From Pedobacter sp. Leaf176 (GTDB lineage: Bacteria; Bacteroidota; Bacteroidia; Sphingobacteriales; Sphingobacteriaceae), in contig NZ_LMPD01000001.1 in assembly GCF_001424305.1 (NCBI RefSeq), positions 62,001 through 126,000 of the forward strand: 64,000 nucleotides of DNA, given 5' to 3'. Shown here piece after piece: positions 13,749 to 23,478 of this stretch. Position 1 is the stretch's first letter, and every line of letters starts with the position of its first letter. The position numbers were made by a program, and so were the translations under genes. The notes beneath the pieces are model-generated. The model was not told the DNA's origin, searched no databases, and saw only the letters and a program-made list of their open reading frames with translations.

Positions 13749-13786
13749 AACTATCCCAAAGGCTAGTGCTATCCTTTGAGATAGTT
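13749..13786. promoter_or_regulatory. Second dyad upstream of azoR
   Basis: AACTATCCCAAAGG and CCTTTGAGATAGTT pair at 13 of 14 positions around a 10-base loop. It may be a second regulator site or a hairpin. Confidence 0.45.
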
Positions 13787-13802
13787 TGACGATGGATAAA
13801 TA

Positions 13803-13828
13803 CAAAAAAGCCCTGAATGTTCAGGGCT
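13803..13828 (-). terminator. metG terminator
   Basis: A perfect 9-base stem, AGCCCTGAA with TTCAGGGCT, is followed on the minus strand by a run of T. It lies about 90 bases past the metG stop. Confidence 0.88.
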
Positions 13829-13915
13829 ATATATTCGTATTCTTTTGAAAACTCAGAATTGCACAATTAAACTTAGTAAAATCGTAAATCTAAATTCAAA
13901 ACTCGTAAATCCAAA

Positions 13916-16021
13916 TTATCTTATCACACTACCTTCTTCAAAATTATCAGACGGAGATACGAAAGCAAGTTTTCCTTCTGAATTTTCGGCCATTAAAATC
14001 ATGCCCTGAGATAAAATTCCTTTAATCTCACGCGGCGCGAGATTCACAATCATACTCACCTGTTTACCAACAATGTCTTCAGGTTTATAATATTCAGCAA
14101 TACCTGATACAACCGTACGTTCATCTAAGCCAGTGTTCACAGTTAGTTTTAGCAACTTCTTGGTTTTTTCCACTTTTTCTGCCGCGACTATAGTTGCCAC
14201 ACGAATATCCATAGTTGAAAAATCATCAAAATTAATGTTTTCTTTTACAGGAATCGGAGCGTTATTCGTTGCATTAGAAGCTTTACTTTGATTTAATTTT
14301 TCAATCTGGAAATCAATAGCAGCATCTTCAATTTTTTCGAATAACAAAACACCTTCGCTAATATCATGACCGCGTTTAATCAATGTGATAGAACCTGCAT
14401 CTTCCCAACCTTGTTTACCATTTTTCAGCATTTTCATTAGCTTATCGGCAGTGAAGGGCAAAAACGGTTCAATTAAAATCTGAAGGTTTGCACAGATTTG
14501 TAAAGAGATATGCAAAATGGTACGAACCCGGTCTTCATCGGTTTTAATCAATTTCCATGGCTCTGTTTCGGCTAAGTATTTATTACCAAGACGGGCAACA
14601 TTCATCACTTCCGAAAGTGCCTCCCTAAAACGGTAATTCTCGATTGAAGCCGAAATTTTTGCAGGATAACTTGCCAATTCATCGATAACGGACTGATCCT
14701 GTTCGGTAATTTCCATTATTGTTGGAACCGTACCGTTGAAATACTTGTGGGTAAGCACAATAACCCGGTTTACAAAATTGCCTAAAATGGCAACCAGTTC
14801 ATTGTTATTCCTTGCCTGAAAATCTTTCCAGGTAAAATCGTTATCTTTTGTTTCCGGTGCCGTTGCGGTTAACACATACCGCAAAACATCCTGTTTACCC
14901 TCAAATTCCCTGAGGTATTCATTTAACCAAACGGCCCAGTTTTTGGAGGTCGAAATTTTTTGCCCCTCAAGGTTTAAAAATTCATTTGCCGGTACATTAT
15001 CAGCAAGTATATATCCGCCGTGCGCCATTAACATTGCCGGGAAAATAATGCAATGAAAAACGATGTTATCTTTACCGATGAAGTGTACCAGCTTGGTGTC
15101 TTCATCTTTCCAGTATTCTTCCCAGCCACATTTATCTGCTTCGTAGTTGCTGATGTAATATTCTTCTGCTTTGGGATTCCAAACATCAAGCTTCGCGTAG
15201 TTACAAAGTTCTTTCGTGGCCGAAATATAGCCAATTGGCGCATCGAACCATACATATAGCACTTTACCTTCGGCATCGCGAAGCGGAACACGAATACCCC
15301 AGTCTAAATCGCGTGTCATCGCACGGGGATGTAGGCCCGCGTTCAACCAGCTCTGGCATTGTCCGTATACATTCGGACGCCATTCTTTATGACTTTCGAT
15401 GTATGCCCTTAACCTTTCTTCATACTTATCCAAGGGCAAAAACCAGTTTTTCGTTTCCTTTAAAATAGGTTTAGCACCAGACAAAGTCGATTTCGGATTG
15501 ATTAAATCCGTCGCATTAAGAGTTGTACCGCAATTCTCACACTGATCTCCATAGGCATTTTCATTTCCACAATTGGGGCAGGTACCGGTTATGTAACGAT
15601 CTGCAAGAAACTGCTTCGCTTTTTCGTCATAATATTGTTCGGTAATTTCTTCGGTAAAAACGCCTTTATTGTAAAGGGTTTCAAAAAAATCTGCCGCAGT
15701 TTGATGATGTGTCGAAGATGAAGTACGATGATAAATATCGAAAGAAACCCCAAACTCTCTAAAAGAATCACCGATAATTTTATGGTATTTATCTACAACT
15801 TCCTGTGGGCTAATGCCTTCTCTTTTAGCTTTCAATGTAATCGGCACGCCATTCTCATCAGAACCACAAACAAACTTTACATCGAGTTTGTTCGAACGAA
15901 GGTATCTTGCGTAAATATCTGCCGGAATATAAACACCCGCTAAATGCCCAATATGTACCGGACCATTGGTGTAAGGCAGCGCCGCAGTAACTGTATATCT
16001 TTTTATGTTATTATTATCCAA
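13916..16021 (-). CDS. metG: Methionine--tRNA ligase with C-terminal tRNA-binding domain
   Basis: It charges tRNA-Met with methionine in the cytoplasm. The HIGH motif is at 23-26 (PVHIGHLAG), the zinc knuckle is [18 protein letters not shown], and the KMSKS loop reads KISTSKNW. An anticodon-binding helical domain follows, and the last 110 residues are an EMAP/Trbp111-like dimerising tRNA-binding domain ([20 protein letters not shown]). At 701 residues the size is normal. It is divergent from the S66 peptidase with only 37 bases between. TATCTTTG at plus 16041-16048 is a candidate -7 box. Confidence 0.97.
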   Translation of the reverse strand: MDNNNIKRYTVTAALPYTNGPVHIGHLAGVYIPADIYARYLRSNKLDVKFVCGSDENGVPITLKAKREGISPQEVVDKYHKIIGDSFREFGVSFDIYHRTSSSTHHQTAADFFETLYNKGVFTEEITEQYYDEKAKQFLADRYITGTCPNCGNENAYGDQCENCGTTLNATDLINPKSTLSGAKPILKETKNWFLPLDKYEERLRAYIESHKEWRPNVYGQCQSWLNAGLHPRAMTRDLDWGIRVPLRDAEGKVLYVWFDAPIGYISATKELCNYAKLDVWNPKAEEYYISNYEADKCGWEEYWKDEDTKLVHFIGKDNIVFHCIIFPAMLMAHGGYILADNVPANEFLNLEGQKISTSKNWAVWLNEYLREFEGKQDVLRYVLTATAPETKDNDFTWKDFQARNNNELVAILGNFVNRVIVLTHKYFNGTVPTIMEITEQDQSVIDELASYPAKISASIENYRFREALSEVMNVARLGNKYLAETEPWKLIKTDEDRVRTILHISLQICANLQILIEPFLPFTADKLMKMLKNGKQGWEDAGSITLIKRGHDISEGVLLFEKIEDAAIDFQIEKLNQSKASNATNNAPIPVKENINFDDFSTMDIRVATIVAAEKVEKTKKLLKLTVNTGLDERTVVSGIAEYYKPEDIVGKQVSMIVNLAPREIKGILSQGMILMAENSEGKLAFVSPSDNFEEGSVIR

Positions 16022-16040
16022 AACAATTCATTTAATTTGA

Positions 16041-16048
16041 CAAAGATA
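16041..16048 (-). promoter_or_regulatory. Candidate metG -7 box
   Basis: TATCTTTG on the minus strand matches TAnnTTTG and lies 20 bases before the metG ATG. The -33 element would fall within the divergent gene and is weak. Confidence 0.4.
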
Positions 16049-16058
16049 TTGTTTACCC

Positions 16059-16958
16059 ATGATTATACAGCCCCCATATTTAAAAAAAGGAGATAAAATC
16101 GCGATTGTTTGTCCTGCGAAAAAACTTCCCAAGCCCATTGATTATGCCGTTTCAGTTTTAAAAAATTGGGGTCTGGACGTTATCCTTGGCAAAAGCGTGT
16201 TTGCAGAAGAAAACCAGTTTGCAGGATCTGATGTTTTAAGGGCTACGGATATACAAACTTTCCTGGACGATCCGCATATAAAAGCAATAATCGCCGGCCG
16301 CGGCGGCTATGGTACGGTTAGAATTATAGACGAACTTGATTTCGAAAATTTTAGGCAAAATCCAAAATGGATTATTGGTTTCAGCGACATTACCGTTTTA
16401 CTGGCTCACCTATTCGCACAACAGAAAGTGCAGTCTATGCATGCACAAATGCCCTACACGTTTGAGGATTCAACACCCGAAGCCTTACTTTCCTTAAAAA
16501 AAGCACTGTTTGGCGAGCATCAGTCCTATTCATATGAAAGCACTTTTAAAAACAGGACAGGCAATTGCAGCGGTACTTTAGTCGGTGGAAATTTAACGTT
16601 ACTTTGTATGCTGCAGGGTTCGCTATCTGAAGTGGATTTTGAGAATAAAATCTTATTTTTAGAAGACGTTGGTGAACATGAATATTCAATCGACAGAATG
16701 ATTAGGATGCTTAAAAGAGCCGGCAAACTCGCAAAACTTAAAGGATTAATTATTGGTGCATTTAATGAAATTGAGGAAGAACCAATCCCATTTGGGCAAA
16801 CAGCGGATGAAGTAATCTGGGAACTGGTAAAAGAGTATAATTATCCGGTGTGCTTTAATTTTCCAACAGGGCACATTGAAAATAACCTGACGATGGTAGT
16901 TGGCGCAGAGGTCGAATTAAAAGTTGAAAACAATAAAGTAGAATTTAAATATTTATAG
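16059..16958 (+). CDS. S66-family LD-carboxypeptidase
   Basis: S66 peptidases remove the terminal D-alanine from muropeptide tetrapeptides during murein recycling; some members instead process other compounds. The Ser-Glu-His triad motifs are visible: GFSDIT (nucleophile Ser), FLEDVGEHEYSIDRM (Glu) and FPTGHIENN (His). GRGGYGTVRI is the other family motif. No signal peptide is present, so it is cytoplasmic like LdcA. It is followed with no gap by the DoxX gene. Confidence 0.9.
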   Translation: MIIQPPYLKKGDKIAIVCPAKKLPKPIDYAVSVLKNWGLDVILGKSVFAEENQFAGSDVLRATDIQTFLDDPHIKAIIAGRGGYGTVRIIDELDFENFRQNPKWIIGFSDITVLLAHLFAQQKVQSMHAQMPYTFEDSTPEALLSLKKALFGEHQSYSYESTFKNRTGNCSGTLVGGNLTLLCMLQGSLSEVDFENKILFLEDVGEHEYSIDRMIRMLKRAGKLAKLKGLIIGAFNEIEEEPIPFGQTADEVIWELVKEYNYPVCFNFPTGHIENNLTMVVGAEVELKVENNKVEFKYL

Positions 16959-16959
16959 A

Positions 16960-17367
16960 ATGGCAATATTAGATAATTTAGGAAAATACCGTAATACCGG
17001 CTTACTGTTGTTAAGATTGGGAATTGGCACAATGTTTATCATCCATGGGTTTCCAAAACTGGCGGGCGGACCTGCCGGATGGGCGAACCTGGGCGGAAGC
17101 ATGAAAGTAATTGGTATTGACTTCTTTCCTGTTTTTTGGGGTTTTATGGCTGCAATAAGCGAAACTTTCGGAGGGTTCTTATTAATTGTTGGATTATTTT
17201 TCAGACCCGCATTAATATTGCTGATCTCCACAATGATAATTGCAGCCCTGGTTCATTTTGCAAAAGGAGATGGGCTACAGGGCGCAAGCCATGCGATCGA
17301 GTTGGGCATTGTGTTTTTTGGGCTTCTATTTATTGGTCCGGGAAAATATAGTGTAGATAAGAAATAA
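16960..17367 (+). CDS. DoxX-family membrane protein
   Basis: A 135-residue protein with four hydrophobic segments, typical of the DoxX/YphA family: GLLLLRLGIGTMFIIHGFPKL, then FFPVFWGFMAAISETFGGFLLIVG, ALILLISTMIIAALVHF and IELGIVFFGLLFIGPG. Members are inner-membrane proteins with poorly defined redox-related roles. The start codon follows the S66 stop by one base, so both are probably one transcript. Confidence 0.85.
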   Translation: MAILDNLGKYRNTGLLLLRLGIGTMFIIHGFPKLAGGPAGWANLGGSMKVIGIDFFPVFWGFMAAISETFGGFLLIVGLFFRPALILLISTMIIAALVHFAKGDGLQGASHAIELGIVFFGLLFIGPGKYSVDKK

Positions 17368-17434
17368 CCAAATTCTTAAACAAGAAGCAGGAAGTTATTG
17401 AGTTTTTCTAAGGGTAAATATTTATTTCAATATA

Positions 17435-17470
17435 AATTATCAGGCAACGGTCAACGTTCGCCTGATAATT
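17435..17470. terminator. Hairpin between convergent genes
   Basis: AATTATCAGGC and GCCTGATAATT form a perfect 11-base stem, and AACG/CGTT can extend it inward. It lies between the DoxX stop and the convergent gene ending at 17546 and may stop both transcripts, although there is no strong T run. Confidence 0.55.
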
Positions 17471-17545
17471 CAAGTATTCTTCAATATGATGTTAATTCTT
17501 TAAAAAGCAGCACCAATATTAAAACATTGATTAACTCAAAATAAC

Positions 17546-18187
17546 TTAGTTTAAAGCAGACGTCAGTTTAATGTAATCATCCTCTTTTGACAGTTTCGCA
17601 TTGTACTGATTAATTTGCTCTTTCAGATCCGGCAAAGCATTTAAAAATGAATTTTTGTTTAGTTTAACTTCTTTTTCTACGCCATTATAAAGCACGTAAT
17701 ACTTCTTATTCTCATCGATAATTTTTTCTACGTTCGCTGAATTGTAACCTTTTACTTCCAAAATTACTTTCCTGGTTTTCTTTAACAGCTTTACCTTACC
17801 ATTACTTAGCAATTCAAAGTAGCCGCTTTCATTATTGCCATCGTCTTTTAATAAAAATGTTCTGTTACCATTTTTGGTAATTATGGAAAAGGCTGCCACC
17901 TTTGGCGAAAACTCGTAAACTTTGTTTTCTTGTTTAAAAAGAAGTTTATCAGCAACCATATCATATCTCACTTCAGCAGGCTTAACAAGTTTATTGTCTG
18001 CCAATTTTACTTCGGCATTAGCCCATTCATCCAATAGATAGGGGGATCCGGTAATGTTTTCATACCTGGCATCGGTTAAGGGCTTACCATTCTGGTCCGG
18101 TATAAACACATATTGTGCATGAGCTTTCTGAATGAAAAGGCACAAAACGGAGGCTATAATTAATCTTATTGTTTTCATAGTCATCAT
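17546..18187 (-). CDS. Secreted protein of unknown function, paralogue of 28234-28899
   Basis: Signal peptide at residues 1-24 (ending KAHAQ). The rest is about 190 residues of beta-rich sequence with shared landmarks GSPYLLDEW, VRYDMVADKLLFK, GKVKLLKKTRKVILEVKGYNSA and YYVLYNGVEKEVKLNKNSFLNAL. The same landmarks occur in order in the gene at 28234-28899. I do not recognise a named family. It stands downstream of the SusC/SusD pair at 18421-23139 but behind a terminator. Confidence 0.7.
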   Translation of the reverse strand: MMTMKTIRLIIASVLCLFIQKAHAQYVFIPDQNGKPLTDARYENITGSPYLLDEWANAEVKLADNKLVKPAEVRYDMVADKLLFKQENKVYEFSPKVAAFSIITKNGNRTFLLKDDGNNESGYFELLSNGKVKLLKKTRKVILEVKGYNSANVEKIIDENKKYYVLYNGVEKEVKLNKNSFLNALPDLKEQINQYNAKLSKEDDYIKLTSALN

Positions 18188-18276
18188 TTTATATTAAAAG
18201 TAAAAAAAAAGAAGTTATTAATGTAAATTATTTATCCCTGACATACCATAGGATTAGATTATTATAATAACCTTTT

Positions 18277-18317
18277 AAAAAAAAACGGCAATTTCAATTT
18301 AGAAATTTGCCGTTTTT
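18277..18317. terminator. Bidirectional-type terminator after the third SusD gene
   Basis: ACGGCAATTTC and GAAATTTGCCGT form a stem with one bulge around AATTTA. Runs of A on the left and T on the right make it work on either strand; the minus-strand SusD gene ends upstream at 18421. Confidence 0.75.
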
Positions 18318-18420
18318 GTAGTATTTAATTCTTATTAGAACTTCCAGAAAGGCTCTGGTTATGACCTGTAATTTTAAATTATTATTAACCTCTTTTCGAA
18401 AAGAATCTATAGATAATTAA

Positions 18421-20016
18421 TTAATAATTCGGATTTTGCTGTCCTGCCAATACCGGGTTGGTAGCAATTTCTGTTTGTGGCAACGGCCAGATAAATCTAA
18501 AATCTGAATAAGGTATTGCCGCAACAGAACGTACGCCTGCGAAAGGCACGGCTGGATTCCATGAAGCAAATGTAGTTCCAGTCCATGAAACCTTTGCAGG
18601 GATACCCCCTGTAGAAAAAGTAGCATCATTAGCCAGGCGATGAATATCACTCCATCTATGTCCTTCAGCTAAAAACTCGATACGTCGCTCGTTCAAAACA
18701 GCTTGAATTAAATCGTTACCAGTTGCAAAACTTGCGGCTGTAAATTGACTTGCGGCTGAAGTAACTGCTCTATTCCTCACCGCATTTAATAAAGCTAAAC
18801 CTCTAGCACTAACTGCTGTCGTTCTAGCTTCTGCTTCTGCAACGTTTAATAAAACTTCAGCGTATCTGATAATAGGATTTGCATCTGTAAACGTAGAGAA
18901 TTCAGGATATTTGGTAGAAAAATATCCACGACCATCATTAGTGGTCAATGTTGTTCTCCGTAAATCAGTTGGCAACCAGAAAGGCGAGTTGTAAATGATT
19001 GGCGAGATTGCAATCAGCGCTCTTCCTGCAGCTTTGGTGTACATTGTTGAAATCGAACCATTCGTACCAGAATTACGTGTTGTAGAATTCTCTATAGAAA
19101 AAATTGACTCGCTATTCGTAAAATTGGAGGCCGTAACAAATGGTGCTGATGGAGTTGCAGTTAATGAATATCCGCCAACAGGACTCACAAATGGCCCAGC
19201 AGCCGGAACAAGCTTGTTACCTTCAGATATTACATTTGCCCAGCTTCCCATGTGTAAATAAATTCGTGTTTTAATGGCAATAGCCGCTCCTTTAGTTGCT
19301 CTGGAAACTTTTAAGCCCGCGGCATAGGTATCTGGCAAATTGGTTTCTGCAAAATTTAAATCTTCCAGGAGCTTATCGTAACATTCCTTCACAGTATTTC
19401 TACCTTGATTTTTATTTACATCGACCCCTGCAGGAGAACTAGCAGCAACAGTTCTGTAAGGTACACCTAAATGTGTGGCACCCGCCGTATGGTTATATGG
19501 TCTTGCAAAATGAACTAACAATTCATGATGTGCCAGGGCCCTTAAAAATCTTGCCTCACCCTCATATTGAAGTGCTAGAGCAGGGGTAATAATACCGCTT
19601 GCAGCAGCTTTCTTAATGCCTTCGATAACCACATTTGCCCTGTTAATTAATGCATAACTCGTTTCCCACATACCCTGATTATTCGCTGAGGTTGTTGTGT
19701 ATGTTCCCTCGTAAGTTATCAGGTAGAAAGACGGGACAGCGATAACATCTTCACCTCTAACGTCCTGTTGTTCAGTATTTGCCGCCCCGAATGGATAGCC
19801 CCTATCAACAGAACCTGCATACGACCCCATTTGGGCTGCGCTGTAAACACCAGTAACGGCCAGTGCAACCCTTGCCGGTGAACTAAAAGCAGATTCTTCA
19901 GAAAAACTGTTATTTGGTTGAAGTTCTGTAATCTTCTTACATGAAGACATAACTAAAGCAACACCCAAAACAGCAACTGCTGCCCTTTGATTAATATTTT
20001 TAAATATATTTTTCAT
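18421..20016 (-). CDS. SusD/RagB-family outer-membrane lipoprotein (block 3)
   Basis: SusD-like proteins sit on the cell surface, capture a glycan or other nutrient and form the lid of the SusC channel. The N-terminus is a lipoprotein signal with lipobox MSSC near residue 26. The RagB/SusD fold follows, with helical repeats such as YEGEARFLRALAHHELLVHFARPY and the C-terminal RRIEFLAEGHRWSDIHRLAN and FIWPLPQTEI...NPVLAGQQNPNY. At 531 residues it is complete. It lies 24 bases after its SusC partner. Confidence 0.92.
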   Translation of the reverse strand: MKNIFKNINQRAAVAVLGVALVMSSCKKITELQPNNSFSEESAFSSPARVALAVTGVYSAAQMGSYAGSVDRGYPFGAANTEQQDVRGEDVIAVPSFYLITYEGTYTTTSANNQGMWETSYALINRANVVIEGIKKAAASGIITPALALQYEGEARFLRALAHHELLVHFARPYNHTAGATHLGVPYRTVAASSPAGVDVNKNQGRNTVKECYDKLLEDLNFAETNLPDTYAAGLKVSRATKGAAIAIKTRIYLHMGSWANVISEGNKLVPAAGPFVSPVGGYSLTATPSAPFVTASNFTNSESIFSIENSTTRNSGTNGSISTMYTKAAGRALIAISPIIYNSPFWLPTDLRRTTLTTNDGRGYFSTKYPEFSTFTDANPIIRYAEVLLNVAEAEARTTAVSARGLALLNAVRNRAVTSAASQFTAASFATGNDLIQAVLNERRIEFLAEGHRWSDIHRLANDATFSTGGIPAKVSWTGTTFASWNPAVPFAGVRSVAAIPYSDFRFIWPLPQTEIATNPVLAGQQNPNY

Positions 20017-20040
20017 TTTTTCTATTCTTAATAATTAACA

Positions 20041-23000
20041 CTAAAAACCTAAGTTAAGACCAAATGTAAATGTTCTCAATTGAGGGTTGCCGTTAAAATC
20101 TACACCCGCTCCCGATGTGTTAACCTCTGGATCCAGACCAGAATAACCTGTAATTACAAAGACGTTCTGTGCTGAAGCATATAAACGTAGTTTGCTGATG
20201 CCTAATTTCCTGGTTACTTCTCCGGTAAAATTGTATCCTAAAGCCAAGTTATCTAAACGAAGAAAATCACCTTTTTCAACGAATCTTGTTGATGCAGAGT
20301 TTTCTAAGTTTACAAACGCACTACGGGAAGCATACAATCTCGGCATGTTTCCATCACCAGGATTTGCTGCACTTTGCCATCTACCTAAAACTTCCGTGCC
20401 GTTATTTACAAAGTTCATGTTCAATAAATCCTGACGTGAACGGTTCATAATATAATTTCCGCCTTGAAAACGTAAGAAAACATTTAAATCAAAATTATTA
20501 TAGGTAATTGTATTGTTAAATCCTCCAAACCATGTTGGTAGTGAATTTCCTAAAACACGACGGTCTGCATTTGCATTAAGAGTTGATTGTGCGCCTAACA
20601 CACCTGGATTGGCGGCATCATACAGATAATATGTCGAATTATTGATGTTACCTTGAATGATTTGTCCGTTGCCTTTTTTCCATAGAGGATTACCATTTGC
20701 CGGGTTAACACCTGCATAGTCATAACCGTAAATTGCTCTAATAGATTCTCCAACTCTGATGATGTTGTAATCGCCAGGGATATCCTGCCCATCAACCAAA
20801 CCTTTAACTACGTTTCTTTGTGTTGAGAAATTTAATGATGCATTCCATTTCACTTTACTTTCTGAGAAAATGTCAGAAGATACTGCAAACTCAAAACCAT
20901 CATTTCTGATGCTTCCGATATTTCTGCTGATGCTGTTTCCTGGTATACCGATTGAAGGCGGCGTTGGTGCAGAAAGAATGATATCGTCGTTATCTTTTCT
21001 CCAGTATGCAGTAACTATATTAATTCTGTTTTTAAATAAACCAAAATCTAATCCCAGATCGTAAGTTTTTTGTGATTCCCATTTCAAATCTGGATTACCT
21101 GTATTGTTAAATGCGATACCACTTTGATTTCCATAAGCCGCAGCACCATAAGTACCTAAGTATGGGAATGAGCCAATATCAGTATTACCAACTTCAGCAA
21201 TCGAACCCCTCAACTTAACATCACTTAAAACATTACTGATTCCAGAGTTTTTAAAGAAACTCTCTTCTGATAATCTCCAGGCAAATGATGCACTTGGGAA
21301 ATAACCTACACGGTTTGCAATTGGCAATGCAGAAAGTGCATCTCTACGAATTGAACCACCAATGTAATACCTACTTTTGTAGTTATAACTTAACCTTGCA
21401 AGATAAGATTCTATACCGTTAAAGGTTAAACCACCACCAACAGTTGGTGTTACGAACGTTCCTGAAGTAATGTTCTGATTAAAGAAGATGTCGGATATAT
21501 TTGAGATATTGGCCTGATAGAATGAAGATCTTCTTTTTTGAAGCTCTTGTACTAAGGTAATATCTAAATTGTGTGCGCTATTGAAAGATTTGGTATAAGT
21601 TAGAATGTTTTGCCAGTTCCAAGTAAAAATTGGAGAGTATGCCTGAGAGATTGATCCGTTTGCACTTAAACCATCACCTGCTCTTGGATCTGTAAATACA
21701 AAATCATCAACATAAGAACCATCAACGCCTAATTGTGTTTTGATTTTTAGGCCTGGTAAAATTGTTGCTTCAAGATAAGTTGAACCTAACAATCTGTACG
21801 TTTGAGATTTTCTAACGTTATTTTCCAAAACGAACATAACGTTAGGGATGTTATCAGAAATCGGAATCAAGTTGCCGCCAGCGCCTAGTGCTCTTCTGTC
21901 TGGTGTAATATTATAACCAGTAGGATCGTTCGCATTATAAACCGGTACGTTTGGTAACATACGCATGGCAGCGAATGTATTACCGGAAAGGTTATTAGAA
22001 CCTGCTAACGGACCTAAGTTATTTTGGTAAGTTAAACCTGAAGTAACACCAAAGGTTAAAAATTTATTAATTTTTTGATCAACGTTTGCTCTTAATGTAT
22101 ATCTGGTTAAAGAGTTTGAAACAATAGCACCTTTTTGATCAGAATATCCCAAAGAGAAATAATACTTAGTTTTATCTGTTCCTCCCGAAGCGGCAACTGC
22201 ATGGTTTTGTTGCACTGATTGGCGGAATACATAATCTTGCCAATCCGTATTTATAAAACCACCCATTCCATCTGAGGTTGGTCTTGCCTGGGTTGCCTGA
22301 CCAGCATTAGCAAATCTTTCATTTGCGATTTCGATAAACTGGTCTGCATTTAAAAGATCGAACTTAGAGGAAACATTAGCTATAGCTGCAAAGCCATCGT
22401 AAGTAAAAGTTGTGCCGTTTTTACCCCTTTTTGTTGTGATTAAGATAACACCATTCGCTGCTCTCGAACCGTAAACAGCAGTAGCAGCACCATCTTTTAA
22501 GATATCAATCGATTCGATATCATTCGGGTTAACATCGGCTAATGCATTTGCACTTGTAAAACCACCTACGTTGCCACTTAAAGATGGCACCCCATCAATA
22601 ACTACAAGCGGAGATGTACCAGAACTGATTGAATTTACACCCCTGATTCTGATTTGTGGCGCCTGACCAAGTAGACCTGATGGTGTGATAACCTGCACCC
22701 CTGTCGCTTTACCAGCCAATGCCCTATCAAAAGATGGGATGGAGACATTAGTAACCTGGTCTCCCGTAACCTTCGAAACAGAGGAGGTATTGTCTTTTTT
22801 ACTCACCGTGCCGTAACCCACAACAACAACATCTGTTAATGTGTTTTCGTCTGACGATAGAGACACGTTGATTTGATTTGAAGTTCCAATTTGGCGACTA
22901 GAAAGTGTATAGCCTATTGAGGTAAATTCTAAAGTAGCTCCTGCAGCTGCCCTTATCGAGTATTTTCCGCTGGCATCAGTCGTTGTTCCGCCTGATGTGC

Positions 23001-23139
23001 CTTTAATTCTAACACTTACGCCAGGTAACGGCTGACCGTCTTCCTTACCCGTAACTGTTCCTGTGATTGTTCTTTCTTGCCCGAATGCGGTTCCCGCAAT
23101 AAATAGCAAGATGAACAAACTTTGTAAAAGTTTTTTCAT
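20041..23139 (-). CDS. SusC/RagA-family TonB-linked outer-membrane transporter (block 3)
   Basis: A TonB-dependent channel that imports the ligand bound by its SusD partner. Signal peptide 1-20 (TAFGQ), CarboxypepD_reg-like domain about 22-100 (TGTVTGKEDGQPLPGVSVRIKG), plug domain about 110-230 (VVVVGYGTVSKKDNTSSV; NDIESIDILKDGAATAVYGS; ANGVILITTKRGK), then the 22-strand barrel to FTFGLNLGF at the end. 1032 residues is typical. The first 9 codons are identical to those of the other two susC genes here. Substrate cannot be told from the sequence; no glycoside hydrolase adjoins it. Confidence 0.94.
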   Translation of the reverse strand: MKKLLQSLFILLFIAGTAFGQERTITGTVTGKEDGQPLPGVSVRIKGTSGGTTTDASGKYSIRAAAGATLEFTSIGYTLSSRQIGTSNQINVSLSSDENTLTDVVVVGYGTVSKKDNTSSVSKVTGDQVTNVSIPSFDRALAGKATGVQVITPSGLLGQAPQIRIRGVNSISSGTSPLVVIDGVPSLSGNVGGFTSANALADVNPNDIESIDILKDGAATAVYGSRAANGVILITTKRGKNGTTFTYDGFAAIANVSSKFDLLNADQFIEIANERFANAGQATQARPTSDGMGGFINTDWQDYVFRQSVQQNHAVAASGGTDKTKYYFSLGYSDQKGAIVSNSLTRYTLRANVDQKINKFLTFGVTSGLTYQNNLGPLAGSNNLSGNTFAAMRMLPNVPVYNANDPTGYNITPDRRALGAGGNLIPISDNIPNVMFVLENNVRKSQTYRLLGSTYLEATILPGLKIKTQLGVDGSYVDDFVFTDPRAGDGLSANGSISQAYSPIFTWNWQNILTYTKSFNSAHNLDITLVQELQKRRSSFYQANISNISDIFFNQNITSGTFVTPTVGGGLTFNGIESYLARLSYNYKSRYYIGGSIRRDALSALPIANRVGYFPSASFAWRLSEESFFKNSGISNVLSDVKLRGSIAEVGNTDIGSFPYLGTYGAAAYGNQSGIAFNNTGNPDLKWESQKTYDLGLDFGLFKNRINIVTAYWRKDNDDIILSAPTPPSIGIPGNSISRNIGSIRNDGFEFAVSSDIFSESKVKWNASLNFSTQRNVVKGLVDGQDIPGDYNIIRVGESIRAIYGYDYAGVNPANGNPLWKKGNGQIIQGNINNSTYYLYDAANPGVLGAQSTLNANADRRVLGNSLPTWFGGFNNTITYNNFDLNVFLRFQGGNYIMNRSRQDLLNMNFVNNGTEVLGRWQSAANPGDGNMPRLYASRSAFVNLENSASTRFVEKGDFLRLDNLALGYNFTGEVTRKLGISKLRLYASAQNVFVITGYSGLDPEVNTSGAGVDFNGNPQLRTFTFGLNLGF
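23113..23139 (-). repeat. Conserved 27-base start of susC, copy 3
   Basis: Identical to 28064-28090 and 34739-34765. It encodes MKKLLQSLF and contains a dyad AAACTTT-TAC-AAAGTTT next to the start codon. Confidence 0.8.
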
Positions 23140-23179
23140 AAAAATTTAGTTAGGTTTAATAGTTTGACACTAATGTATA

Positions 23180-23187
23180 CAAAAGTA
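23180..23187 (-). promoter_or_regulatory. Candidate -7 box of the block 3 susC gene
   Basis: TACTTTTG on the minus strand is an exact TAnnTTTG match about 40 bases before the ATG at 23139. The -33 region is weak. The rest of 23140-23416 shows nothing else convincing. Confidence 0.4.
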
Positions 23188-23416
23188 TAAAGTAATGCAA
23201 ATTTTACGATAATAAATCCTACAGATTAAGTAGGTGAATGTAACGGACGGAATATTAAGCAGATACCTGACTGACGCCACTTTTTAGTTTTCAACATGTT
23301 TGGCTGTAAAAAAATGGGCTTATAATTAAGAAAGATTTATTATTTTATAATGACATTGATAAGATCAAGAAATAACGCTATGCCGAATAATAATTATAAA
23401 GTAGCACGCTGCGTGA

Positions 23417-23455
23417 AATAAAAAACCCCCGATATTTTTTAATTTACCGGGGGTT
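23417..23455 (-). terminator. Terminator after the second SusD gene
   Basis: AACCCCCG and CGGGGGTT pair perfectly across a 16-base AT-rich loop, followed on the minus strand by TTTTTTATTT. It lies 24 bases past the stop at 23479 and separates blocks 2 and 3. Confidence 0.88.
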
Positions 23456-23478
23456 TAAAAACTACTGATTTTAACTAT

